A stretch of DNA of 64,000 nt. Source: Silurus meridionalis (lineage: Eukaryota > Chordata > Actinopteri > Siluriformes > Siluridae). The notes under the pieces were generated by a model. The model made no database searches. It was not told the origin of the DNA and was given only the letters and a program-made list of their open reading frames with translations. Below, piece by piece: positions 1-10,717 of this stretch (position 1 is the first letter of the stretch; the number at the start of each line of letters is the position of its first letter). Made by a program: the position numbers and the translations under genes. Where the stretch lies: positions 21,956,000 through 22,019,999 of the forward strand of contig NC_060890.1 of NCBI RefSeq assembly GCF_014805685.1, given 5' to 3'.

Positions 1-1060
1 CTGGGGCTCCACGCAGAATCTCACCCCGTGGGGTCAAAACAATCACAAGAACGGTGAGCAAAAATTCCAGAACCACACAGGGGGACCTAGTGAATGACCT
101 GTAGAGAGCTGGGACCAAATTAACAAAGGCTACCATCAGTAACACACTACGCCGCCAGGGACTCAAATCCTACAGTGCTAGACGTGTCCCCCTACTTAAG
201 CCAGTACATGTTCAGGCCTGTCTGAAGTTTGCTAGAGAGCATTTGGATGATCCAGAAGAGGATTGGGAGAATGTCACATGGTCAGATGAAACCAAAATAT
301 AACTTTTTGGTAAAAACTCAACTTGTCATGTTTGGAGGAGAAAGAATGCTGAGTCCAAAGAACACCATACCTACTGTGAAGCATGGGGGTAAAAACATCA
401 TGCTTTGGGGCTGTGTTTTTGCCAAGGTACCAGGACGACTGATCTGTGTAAAGGAAAGAATGAATGGGGCCATGTATCGTGAGATTTTGAGTGAAAACCC
501 CTTCAGCAAGGGCATTGAAGATGAAACGTGGCTGGGACTTTCAGCATGACAATGATCTCAAACACACCGCCTGGGCAACGAAGGATTGGCTTCATAAGAA
601 GCATTTCAAGGTCCTGGAGTGGCCTAGCCAGTCTCCAGATCTCAACCCCATGGAAAATCTTTGGAGGGAGTTGAAAATCCGTGTTGCCCAGCGACAGCCA
701 CAAAACATCACTGCTCTAGAGGAGATCTGCATGGAGGAATGGGCCAAACTACCAGCAACAGTGTGTAAAAACCTTGTGGCGACTTACAGAAAACGTTTGC
801 TCTCTGTCATTGCCGAGAAATGGTATATAACAAAGTATTGAGATGAACTTTTGTTATTGACCAAATACTTATTTTCCACCATAATTAGCAAATAAATTCT
901 TTAAAAATCAGACAAATGTGATTTTCTGGATTTTTTTCTCTCATTTTGTCTCTCATAGTTAAAGTGAACCTATGATAAAAAAATTACAGGCCTCTTTCAT
1001 CTTTTTAAGTGTGAGAACTTGCACAATTGGTGGCTGACTAAATACTTTTGCCCCACAGTA
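1..1060 (+). mobile_element. Tc1-like DNA transposon, decayed, cut by window edge
   Basis: This is a Tc1/mariner (DD34E) transposon whose left end lies outside the window. The transposase reading is broken by frameshifts and a stop but is recognisable: WSDETK near 279-295, [10 protein letters not shown] near 385-415, [12 protein letters not shown] near 535-570, and [15 protein letters not shown] near 620-665. The catalytic D (548-550) and E (653-655) are still 34 residues apart, the spacing expected for Tc1. The reading ends at a stop near 839. The 3' non-coding part ends in a terminal repeat (about 1012-1058) followed by a TA target dinucleotide. The element is dead because the reading crosses at least two frames. 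The same 3' end recurs at 45312-45486. Confidence 0.9.
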
Positions 1061-1120
1061 TATATTCTTAAATGCTCCCACAAAGACATTTTATACACAA
1101 GTTGCACGGTAACTCCGGTA

Positions 1121-1191
1121 ATATATGCTGCCACCATCATGCTGCCACCATCATGTTTCACTGTTGGGATGGTGGCAGCATGATGGTGGTA

Positions 1192-1199
<8 letters not shown>
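1121..1199. repeat. Near-perfect 32-bp hairpin
   Basis: Positions 1121-1152 and 1168-1199 are inverted copies that match at 31 of 32 bases, around a 15-base loop. The sequence (CTGCCACCATCATG motifs, CACTGTTGGGATGG in the loop) resembles an internal stretch of Tc1 transposons, so this is probably a transposon fragment rearranged into a palindrome. It runs directly into the TA tract. Confidence 0.8.

Positions 1200-1258
<59 letters not shown>
1194..1258. repeat. (TA)n microsatellite
   Basis: Uninterrupted TA dinucleotides for about 63 bp, directly beside the hairpin. Confidence 0.97.
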
Positions 1259-1261
<3 letters not shown>

Positions 1262-1446
1262 TAGTATGAAGTATATCTTCTCAAGGGACAATACTATAAG
1301 ATGAAATTTTGATATATTTTAGTCAATGTGCAGTTTGTATAGCAGTACAGATTTGCTGTCTTCTGAAAATAACTCAACATACAGCCATTATTGTCTAAAT
1401 AACTAGCAAAAAGTGAGTACATCCTAACTGATAACAGCATGTAACC

Positions 1447-1487
<41 letters not shown>

Positions 1488-1499
1488 GATAGATAGAGA

Positions 1500-1596
<97 letters not shown>

Positions 1597-1605
1597 GTGT
1601 GTGTG
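1447..1605. repeat. (GATA)n(GACA)n(GATA)n compound microsatellite
   Basis: GATA repeats, a central block of about ten GACA repeats, then GATA again, ending in a short GT run. GATA/GACA arrays of this kind are known as Bkm-type repeats in vertebrates. The apparent reading frames through it are low-complexity artefacts. Confidence 0.97.
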
Positions 1606-2692
1606 CATTTGTTAAGGGTAAAAACTTTTCTTCTTGTCTTTACAGATATTCAATATTAATATCATTATCATAATGTTATATCAGATCAATATTCATTATT
1701 TTACTCATAAGGTAGTCTTCAGCAGTCACTTTTTTCATGCAGAGCTTTTAAAGTTGTGAAGGAAAGCTAGCAAATTACAGAGAGATGAGCAGCATTTAAT
1801 GTGTGACTGAACAGCAGTTTCATCAGCTCTTTGAAGAACAGTCGCCACTTATTCACACTCAGACGAGTTTGTTAAAATGCTCGGTAATTGAACATCTCAG
1901 TGGACAAAGAAAATCCACAGTGAGAACATCCTAGAGAACTTACAGAAACTAATCTACTAATGTAGATTGCAAATGTACAATAACAAAAGTTAATTAATCC
2001 ACTCGCCATGTGTCCGGGTGCTGTAACTAGCTCTAGTGGAAACTATTTTAATCTGTCTTCTAGCCACACACACACACACACACATTTCTGATACTGGGGC
2101 AGCCTCAGCTCTATCGCACTGCTGCTGGCTTCACACACTCGGCCAGCACCAGCTGTTACCTTCAGCTAATTATACACACATTTAATTATCACTCCTTCCC
2201 TTCTTTTTACCTCATTCTTTTTCCATATGGACCTTTCCCTTTTTTTTAATACTCCACTGACTTTGTTTTCATTTCCTTAGCACCCTACTCATTTCCTTTC
2301 TCTTCTTGCCCACATTTCTCTCTCTTCCCACCTTTTTATTCTACCCCCCTCAATCTCTCTCAGTGCTGTGGAAGCTGCTCCCTAATGACTTTTACTGACA
2401 ATTTGCCATCAAACTGGCAGCCGGGTGCCAACCATCGAGATTAGACGCCCCGCTTACAGACGCTCTCACACACAGCAGTGTGTGTCTGCATGCATGTTTT
2501 CAGAAATGAGAAACCTTATACTGTTATTGGTTTTAAATCTACAAAATTAAAAAGTTTCCAAACATAAGCTGAGCTATGAATAGTTTGTGGGGTCCAGAAT
2601 CCTACTGCTAATTCAAACATGAGCAAAAATAAAAAAAATTAAAAACAAAAGAAATGAGAGACTGGCAAAGTTTTAGACAAGTAGGAGAAACT
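1606..2692. other. Unique AT-rich sequence; possible conserved non-coding stretch
   Basis: No gene or transposon recognised. A short CA run lies at 2062-2084 and pyrimidine-rich sequence at about 2190-2360. The parts around 2090-2190 and 2360-2480 have balanced base composition with TAATTA-type sites and no repeat character, so they could be conserved intronic elements. That needs alignment to other fish. Confidence 0.3.
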
Positions 2693-2700
2693 TGTGTGTG

Positions 2701-2772
<72 letters not shown>
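2693..2772. repeat. (TG)n(TA)n microsatellite
   Basis: A short GTGTGTATGTG lead passes into about 66 bp of TA repeats. Confidence 0.97.
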
Positions 2773-2776
<4 letters not shown>

Positions 2777-3084
2777 TACTGGAAATTATAAACCCTGAGA
2801 GTCTACTGAAAAGGGCTAGAAAAGCTTGGGATGAGGGTTTATATGGACCACATAAAGAGCCATTAGATTACGGTGGATGGTAGCACTTTGAAACCATGAT
2901 GATGGCTTGTTACAGAGAATTTTGCTATGATGGCTGCCGATTGCTATAGCTTTGCACTCAAGTCTCTATAAGTGAACAGTTCATAACTTCAACAAAATAC
3001 ATATAGACAAAGCTAGGCTTCATAAGAAAGCTATAATAGATGTCCTGGTTATTCGACTCCAATGCTAAAAATTGTTTTGTGGTC

Positions 3085-3816
3085 AAAAAAATCTAAATTG
3101 TAATTTCTTTTCGGAAACCATGGACACCACCACGTCCTCCAGGCTAAAGCGGAGTGGAATCATCAGCACTCAGTTTAAAATGCCTCATCTCTGATGGTAT
3201 GGGAGTGCATTAATATCTGTGAAATGGTCAGCTTACACATTTACAAAGGCTCCATCACTGCTGACTGTATATACAAGTTTTAAAGAAACGAATGCTTCCA
3301 CGAAGAAAATGTCTTTTTCAGGGAAGGCCTTGAGCAAGACAATGCTAACTGTGTACTGCACCTATTACAATATTATGACTTTGTAGTAAAAAGGTATGGG
3401 TGCTGAACTGACCTGGCTGCAATCTACAGCTTTCACCATTTGAAAACTTTTGGTGCATCATGAAACAAAAAGCACAACAAAGGATACCCAGAACTGTTGA
3501 GCAGTTAAAATCCTGTATCAGAAACATATGGGAAGCCATTCCTCTCCCAAAACTTCAGCAACTGGTCTCGTCAGTTCCCATATGTATACGGACAGATGTG
3601 ATGCTACACAGTGGTACAAATGGCCCTCTCACATCAAATTCAATAAGACCTTATTTTTTCCTTTTAAATATATTCTCAGTTAAAACATTTGATGTTTATT
3701 TTTTTGTTTGTTTGTTTTATAGTTAATAGAATATGGATTATTAGATTTGCAGATCTTTGCATTTTGTTTTTATTTACAGTTTACACAGTGTCCTAACTTT
3801 TTTGGTATTAAGGTTG
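3085..3816 (+). mobile_element. Tc1/mariner-like transposon, 5'-truncated and decayed
   Basis: The reading near 3440-3590 (MKQKAQQRIPRTVEQLKSC and later PLPKLQQLVSSVP) is the C-terminal end of a Tc1-type transposase, just after the NLW/E motif region. Upstream sequence from about 3110 (ACCACGTCCTCCAGGC, CATCTCTGATGGTATGGG) fits the middle of the same family but has several frame breaks. The element ends in the terminal repeat around 3783-3816 (ACACAGTGTCCTAACTTTTTT). A left-end fragment of the same family is at 29369-29500. It is non-functional. Confidence 0.75.
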
Positions 3817-4867
3817 TACTATACTAAGAAGTGCACAGTTATAGTGATAGTACAATGGTTTATAATCACTCTATCCACTGCCACTATCATATCTGGCTTA
3901 TGCATAAGGAACACGATTATACATTACAAAATTATATATTTTTTAATGTTAAACACCCAAAGTATTCCTATTAGAATCCCTAGCATATTTTTTTATAACA
4001 TTCCTGTAAGATTCCTGAAGGAACTGTCTTAGAAATAGCTATTCCCTAAAACCTCTTGTCCAAGATTTATTAGGTTCCTATTTAGGTCATTATGGGAATT
4101 GAAAATGATATTTTCTGGGGGTGCAATTTTTTATACTAAGCATATAGTACTTGTTGACTATGTTGCAAGTAATTGGGCAGCAGAGATGGTAATGACTTCT
4201 GTTTTTTGAGTTTTAGATATTGAAAACAATTATGATAGAGCTAGCAGTCTATCTAATTACATATGTGTGTAATAGCATATCACCAAACTACTCTGTTTTG
4301 GTGTAGTTACTACTCTGTTTTGTGTAGTAACATTTGCATGTTATTCGCCACACAACATTAATACACCTTTTGCTAACCTTAAATTTATCATCTGCAATTT
4401 CTCCATTAGCAGATTAACATTAACACCTCAATAACATTATAACAGTATAAATACAAGCAATACGATTCTAAAATCAGAAGATTCTACTGGCAAAATTTTA
4501 TTCATGAAGGATTTTTTATCGAAAAAGTAAATTTTTGTACAGCTGCTATACAAGGAAAACAAACTAGATTAACACTGTTTATATCCCAGATACAAAGAAA
4601 AAAACAGCAAAAATACATACAAGGAAGCTGCAAAAATAGGATAAAAGGATAAAAGTACAAACCTAAAGCACACCTGGGAAAATAAGGTAAATAATAGTCT
4701 TGATACTCAATGTGTGCGTTTGTGTGTGCATGTGTGTGTATGATTGAGAGATGGGAAGGGAACTTGTCGTTCTGGTCTATATCCAGAGAAGTGGTGCAGC
4801 GTCCCTAACGGCCACTACGACAGCCCGCTGCCAAATTGAGCTGTGACTGGGCTTGCTCTCCAGGGTG

Positions 4868-4869
<2 letters not shown>
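3817..4869. other. AT-rich unique sequence, nothing recognised
   Basis: No coding, RNA or transposon signal seen. The short reading frames have no recognisable motifs. Confidence 0.5.
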
Positions 4870-4908
<39 letters not shown>

Positions 4909-4994
4909 ACAGACATTCAGATAGACACACATAGCCAGCGGCATGAAACTCAGAAGACTCGAGAGGTTTCTTACCTGGCAATGAGCTTTCCTTC

Positions 4995-5051
<57 letters not shown>
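4870..5051. repeat. (CA)n and (TG)n tracts 90 bp apart
   Basis: A CA tract at 4870-4904 and a TG tract at 4995-5050 lie in opposite orientation about 90 bp apart, so the two could pair with each other in a transcript. A degenerate CA-rich tail continues to about 5140. Confidence 0.95.
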
Positions 5052-5052
<1 letters not shown>

Positions 5053-5467
5053 AGTGTCTGTAAAGGAGCTTCAGGGCTTATGTTCTCTAGGAAAGTTCTG
5101 ACACACACACCCACAGCTACACACACCCACATACACATCTGCAGCCGCTGAAACTTTACTGACCTTACCCACCTTTAGATGGACATGTTAAGATGTTTAT
5201 ATATCATCAATACTGTAACTCTGGATTGTTTACAGTTATAAAACTGATGGAAAATGATAATACATGGCTTAAAGGCTTTAAACTTTGCATTCAGTACCTG
5301 ACATTTTAGTTCATTCCAGCCTTGTGCCAGCTTTTCCAAACCTTAATAACGCTCTCTCACTCACACGGTCTTCAACATGTCCTTCTTGCACGGTAATTGT
5401 TTTATCATTAAGACTAGATCAATAGATCAACAGATCACTAAATTCGCTGGGATATGTGAATAAAGAA
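5052..5467. other. Unique sequence, nothing recognised
   Basis: No gene or transposon seen beyond the CA-rich edge. The sequence just before 5467 (GCTGGGATATGTGAATAAAGAA) resembles the tail of the SINE that follows, so a second SINE remnant may end here. Confidence 0.4.
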
Positions 5468-5468
5468 T

Positions 5469-5715
5469 TATTATAGGAGAGGTGGTAGTTTAGTGGTTAA
5501 GGCCAGAACTACCACCTCTCCTATAATAGTTACTGATTGCAAGGTCAGAAGTTCAAGCCATTGTATGGGCAAGCTGCCACTCTTGGGGCCTTTGAGTAAT
5601 GCCCCTTTGTCTTCCAGGGCACTGTATCATGGCTGACCCTGCTCTCTGACCCCAGATTCCTAACATGGCTGGGATATACGAAGAAATAATTTCACTGTGG
5701 GATTAATTAAGTATT
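5469..5715 (+). mobile_element. tRNA-derived SINE (family A) with inverted head
   Basis: The head has pol III A-box-like sequence (GTGGTAGTTTAGTGGTTAAGG) and a B-box-like stretch (AGAAGTTCAAGCC). The body reads GCTGCCACTCTTGGGGCC...GGCACTGTATCATGGCTGACCC and the tail AATTTCACTGTGGGAT. Six related copies or parts of copies occur in the window. This copy is odd: 5469-5490 is repeated as a perfect 22-bp inverted copy at 5507-5528, inserted inside the head. Confidence 0.75.
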
Positions 5716-6302
5716 CCAAAAAAAATGTTTTATGTATATATAGTGTATACATGCAAGCTCTCTTCATTACAGCAGACAATCAAACTAACCATGTAAAACT
5801 GTGAACGAAAGCACAGAGATGGAACTGCAGAACTAGAAGAACTAGACTAGACCTAAACACAAAAATATACATAACATTTCATACAAACAAGAATCCACCA
5901 CTAATCCCCCCCCACACACACATTAAAAGTGTTTCAGGCTGCACTAGTGTCCTATGTTGGTTCAGTCCTACAAGGCTCCACATGGCTGAACAGGGTTATA
6001 TGTAAATAAGAAACAATCAGATCAGTATCAGAACAGAGTGTCTATGAGTGTACGCATGTGTCATCTTTTTGTGTGTAAGAGAAAAAAAATCTTAAAAAAA
6101 TCTTAAAATACAGTTGCTTCTCTGCTTGTCTGGTCCTGCAGTTCGTCTCTGAACTCGAATCCCCACAGCTCTGTGCTTATCTTCAGATATAAAAAACTCT
6201 CCAAAAGTAGAGCTGTATATTAAACCCCAAAACTCCTGCTTAGTGCTATTTAAAGTAGAATTTGTTTTAAAGAAAACTTTGCGTATATATCTTTAATATA
6301 AT
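5716..6302. other. Unique sequence, nothing recognised
   Basis: AT-rich with A- and C-runs. No coding or transposon motif found. Confidence 0.5.
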
Positions 6303-6720
6303 ATACACTTAACTGACAAAAGTTTGTGGACATCTGACTGTATGTGTTTTTTGAACATTCCATTCCACATTTGATTTCCATTCACTGTTATAATAACCTT
6401 CACTCTCCTCCACAAGGGTGTTAGATGAGTCAGGTTCTGATGAAGGTGAGGTGAGGAACCCTGGGGTGCAGTCAACATTCCAATTCATCCTAAAGGTGTT
6501 TAATAGGGCTGAGGTCAGTGCTTTATAGCAGGTCTCTCAAGATCTTCCATTCTAAGCCATGTAAACCATATCTTCATGGAGCTAGCTTTGTACACAGAGT
6601 CATTGTCATGCTCAAAGAGTTCAAGTGAAGGGAAAATTTCATGCTACTGCATCCAGCATCTTAATATACCACATATGGCTGGAAAAGTCAGGTGTCCCGA
6701 TATTTTTGTCCATATAATGG
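6303..6720 (-). mobile_element. Tc1-like MITE (family M1), minus strand
   Basis: On the minus strand it begins at about 6720 with CCATTATATGGACAAAAAT and CGGGACACCTGACTTTTCCAGCC and ends at about 6303 with CACAAACTTTTGTCAG. The middle carries the decayed 3' part of a Tc1-type transposase. It is one of five copies here (also 18194, 19372, 26996 and 31397). None has an open transposase. Confidence 0.7.
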
Positions 6721-7244
6721 TCATGTTGTGTAATTCTCTTGTAAAGTTTTTTTTAAAAAGGTTATGATATGTATATTTATATTATTTGTCATTTTAATAG
6801 CTAGCATTATGCACATATGTTATTAGCTTAAATCTGTACTACCTGGCATCCTTATGTATGTAATTATGAGAAAGAGGACACAAGGGCAGATCCTTTTAAT
6901 AAGATGCAGCATACAAAACACAAAGTAATAAGAAACAAGGAAGAGTGCTGTTATGAGATGAGACGATGTGCCAAGTCATAGACAACATGATTCAAGAGAA
7001 GAAATGAGGGGACATTACATGTGAGGGTTGCAGCGGCTGATGGAAACCGTACACGTATCGGTCATAATCTTTACATTTTAATATAAAAGTAAAATTGTGT
7101 ATGTAAAATGATAATTCGTTCGTTTCGTTCATTAAATCATCACTACGGTTAGGATTGCAGTGGCTCTAGAGCCTAATCCTGAAATTAACTAATCCTGGAA
7201 TACAATATTTTTGGGAAACCAGTTCATCACAGGGACTAATGCAT

Positions 7245-7288
<44 letters not shown>

Positions 7289-8072
7289 ACTCTTTGAACA
7301 TTTCGACAATTAAACCTAGCGAATTCATCACCTATCATTTAGGAACGATGAGAGAAAACTACATTAAAACAATGAGAACATGTACGCAGCAAAGACACCA
7401 GCCAAAGTTCAGATACAAGCCCAGGGTCATGAAACAATTAAATGGCAATGCTATCATTTTAAATACTGTTAGAGGTGGTCATACATTTTTTTATCATAAA
7501 GGAAATGTAAGAGATAACACTATTGTTTGAAAAAAAAACAATTATAAGTAAATTTACGTTTTTAGTGTTTACAAATGTAGAATACGTTTGTAAATTTTAC
7601 ATTATTTTGGTTATATTTATTAACTGTTGAATGATGAAATTGTGTAGGTAGTGTCATGTCAGATACTGTATTTGTAAATCTTTTAAATTAATGTTAAAGT
7701 TAGCTGACAGGAGTCTGTATCGAGAACGTCATTGTCTGGTCTTTCTTTTAAAAGATTCTTGACTTTTATTTCCTTAAATTCCTGTTGCTTCTTAAAACTA
7801 TTTGTGTCACTCCACTTGACAACACACAGACACACAGTTTGAAATTGTTTGAAAATGGCACAATTAGCATAACATTACCATAAACACAAGGTAATTTGGC
7901 ATGTTTAAATGAATATCTGCATGTGTTGCAATACTCTTTTTTAAAAATCATACTATTTTTTTAATAATCATGTTATCCTAAGATTATTTAGAAGTTTAGC
8001 GTCTGCTATCAGTCCAGCATCCTCCCTGTTTTTAGACTTTTTTCTGCAAGTGCCAGCAAAATCCTCACCCTG
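6721..8072. other. AT-rich sequence with a CA microsatellite
   Basis: The only repeat is (CA)n at 7244-7287. No coding or transposon signal is recognised. Confidence 0.5.
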
Positions 8073-8540
8073 TTCTCTCCCCTGCTAGCTGCCCTCTTCA
8101 TTAGCATGATTATTTAATGGGTTCATGTGCTCTCAGCCTGCTCCATGTGTGGCTTCTCCATCACCTCTTCATTAGAACACACAATCTGTTTACTCTAGCT
8201 CTACCTGATTATATTAATTTGCTGCCAAAAGCTCTAAGAGATCCTGCACAGAAATGCTGGCAAAATCATTAAAAATGCAATTCCTAGTAATTCCGAATAT
8301 AAATTCTAGTCTCCATGAAAAATATCAAAATGTCGAAGACAAATATTTTTAGCTATGATTTTGGATCATTGAATCTCTTGCAAGCCATTAGAGCCAAAAT
8401 AAAGTGACAATCATGTCTATGCGGTCAAATAAACCTAGCTTGCACAGAACAGTAGATCCTAATAGAGGTGATGGAGTGGACCCACACAGGAGCCATTAAC
8501 TAGCCACGCTAATGAAGAGGACAGCTAGCAGGAGAGAGCG
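8073..8540. repeat. Imperfect inverted repeat, about 470 bp overall
   Basis: The left arm 8073-8180 and right arm about 8455-8540 are degenerate inverted copies. The best block is 8077-8122 against 8493-8538 (CTGCTAGCTGCCCTCTTCATTAGC against its complement, split by a few changes). A second block reads CTCCATCACCTCT on the left (8157-8169) and as its complement at about 8466-8478. The middle is unique AT-rich sequence. No known transposon family is recognised, so it could be an old foldback element or an inverted duplication. Confidence 0.7.
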
Positions 8541-8825
8541 AAGGAACACACAAGATACAGGGAATTTATGTGAAAGCAAGGCAAATTATACCTCAGAGTA
8601 AAAATGGAGATAGAGATCAGATATCATGAGCCTCTGGGAGTGATGTTCGTAGTAGGTTATTTGGATAAATTAAAGTCACTGTCATGGTTGTGGGTTGAGT
8701 TTGAGTACCTGCATACTGTACCATCATTTTGCTATCAACAGGCTGTAGGACTGACTTTAAGGACATTAAAAGTCGACCCTGCAGTCTTTTAGAACATTAT
8801 AGCTAAGAATCCTGCATCAGATATA

Positions 8826-9507
8826 TACCGTATTTTCCGGACTATAAGCCGCTACTTTTTTCCCACGTTTTGAACCCCGTGGCTTAATTTTTTTTATGGA
8901 TTTTTCCTGGTTTTTTCCCGGTTTCACAAACTTCAAGCCAAACAACTGAGCCCTATAACATTAGACCAATGAAATTGCAGAACGGGTTCAGGTGAACCAA
9001 TGAAACTCTTTATATTAAATCAGATTCGCTCACACTGAATCGGGCCGCACCACATCATAAATATGGATGAGGTTCCTCTGACGGTTTACCTGCTGTTCAC
9101 TCGGACTGTCTACAGGAAATGCAAATCATTCGTCACGCTGAAAACAACCGGGCATGAAAAAAACGCACTGCACCTGTGTTCTGAGCTGCACGGCATCGGG
9201 AGAAAAGATTCACCGATGGTGATTTTTAAACGCACGACGATGTCAAAAGAAAAACTTGAGAACTGAGAAATAGTTGTAAAAGGAAGGAGGAAGACAGTGA
9301 ACAATGACTTTCTTGGTAGGCTACTGTTTAGATACAAGCCGTGTAACAGACACTGTCTATCGTTAAAGCCTGTGTAAAGTTCATTAGTTTCAATGTAGAC
9401 GGCTTATAGACAGGTGCGGCTTATTTATGTTCAAAATAAAAATCTCTGTCAAATTCAGTGGGTGCGGCTTATATTTGGGTGCGCTTAATAGGCCGGAAAT
9501 TACGGTA
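8826..9507 (+). mobile_element. Pogo/Tigger-like DNA transposon, internally deleted
   Basis: The terminal inverted repeats TACCGTATTTTCCGG (8826-8840) and CCGGAAATTACGGTA (9493-9507) match at 14 of 15 bases. Just inside are GACTATAAGCCGC and GCGGCTTATATTTGGG. A short reading starting MDEVPLTVYLLFTRTV (9063-9266) and containing TTGHEKNALHL and PMVIFKRTTM fits the start of the pogo DDE domain. Only about 67 residues remain where the family has several hundred, so the element depends on a helper or is dead. Confidence 0.85.
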
Positions 9508-10717
9508 CATGTTGCAACTGTATGTAAATGTCTTTTTTCTCTAAAAGTGAATCTTAAAAGCAAACAGCATGAGGGAAGCTGTGTGCTGAATAATGTAGCA
9601 GGTACTAATAGTTTATTACATTTTCCCTAGCAAGTCTTAATGAGGAATAAACCTCTTGGTAGACGTGCTGTTGTTGGAAAATAATGATTGGCAATGTAGT
9701 GTAAGTTAAATTATTATTATCCTCTAAACCTCCCTAAACGCTTTACTGCAGCAAAAGTTAGCAAGAGAATGGTGGCACAGGAAACCTCAGGAGGGCATGT
9801 GTTTTATTATCGTTCATTTTCAACTAAAAGATTTGTTGGTATTCATATTTTGTCCTTTTGGGTTTGTCCCAGAAAAATGTAAATGTATCACTTCCTGACC
9901 AAAGTAAATTTGACAATTTACCATTTGTGGTCAATTCCTTTAAATCAAACCACTTCTAAATCCTGAAAATATGATGACGTTTACACCTAGTTCAACACGC
10001 TGATCATTAGGAAGGTACATTTAAAAATTGATTCACCCATTCAAGTAGCCAATGTTAACCAAGCATTTAATTTTGGAGTAAAATTCAAATAATTTAAGTT
10101 GACATGATGGTTATTTTTCAATGAGGTAGAACCACAAATTAATATATTGAGACACCAATTTCACATATTGATGCTACAAACTAACTGTCTTGTGGCTACA
10201 AGATAAAAAATGATAAATTGTAGAACCGACAGCATAATATGTTGTGGGATTTCATCCACACTGAATGACCCCCAGCTAGAACCTTACAAGATAGGAGCAA
10301 GTGATATAGTCTATTGACTTTGAAAAGTCTGTTAATATTATCTATCATCTTCATGCATAAGGTCCTGTGGGAATGATGGTCAAAACCTTTTGTGTGTTAT
10401 TTTCACATTTTCATTCATGTACATTCTGCTAAATTTTCCTGGGCAAGTAAAGAAAAAAGATTTGCTGAAACAAACCTTGTATTTAGATATTTATTACATA
10501 CTGTAAATGTACAGAGCACAGCTACGAGGACAGCACTCATTCTCACTGAAATGGTTCAGAGGTCCGCCATGCACTTCTTTGCATTAAAAAATATCCAAGG
10601 AACAAGTTTCACTTTACTGAAAAAGATGCAAAATCCTCAATAAGGATGCAAAATTTAAATAAATGAAGCTGCAAGATGTGCAAATATTTCCCCTTTATCA
10701 CTTTAATCTTACGTCTA
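9508..10717. other. AT-rich unique sequence, nothing recognised
   Basis: No transposon ends or coding motifs seen. Confidence 0.5.
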
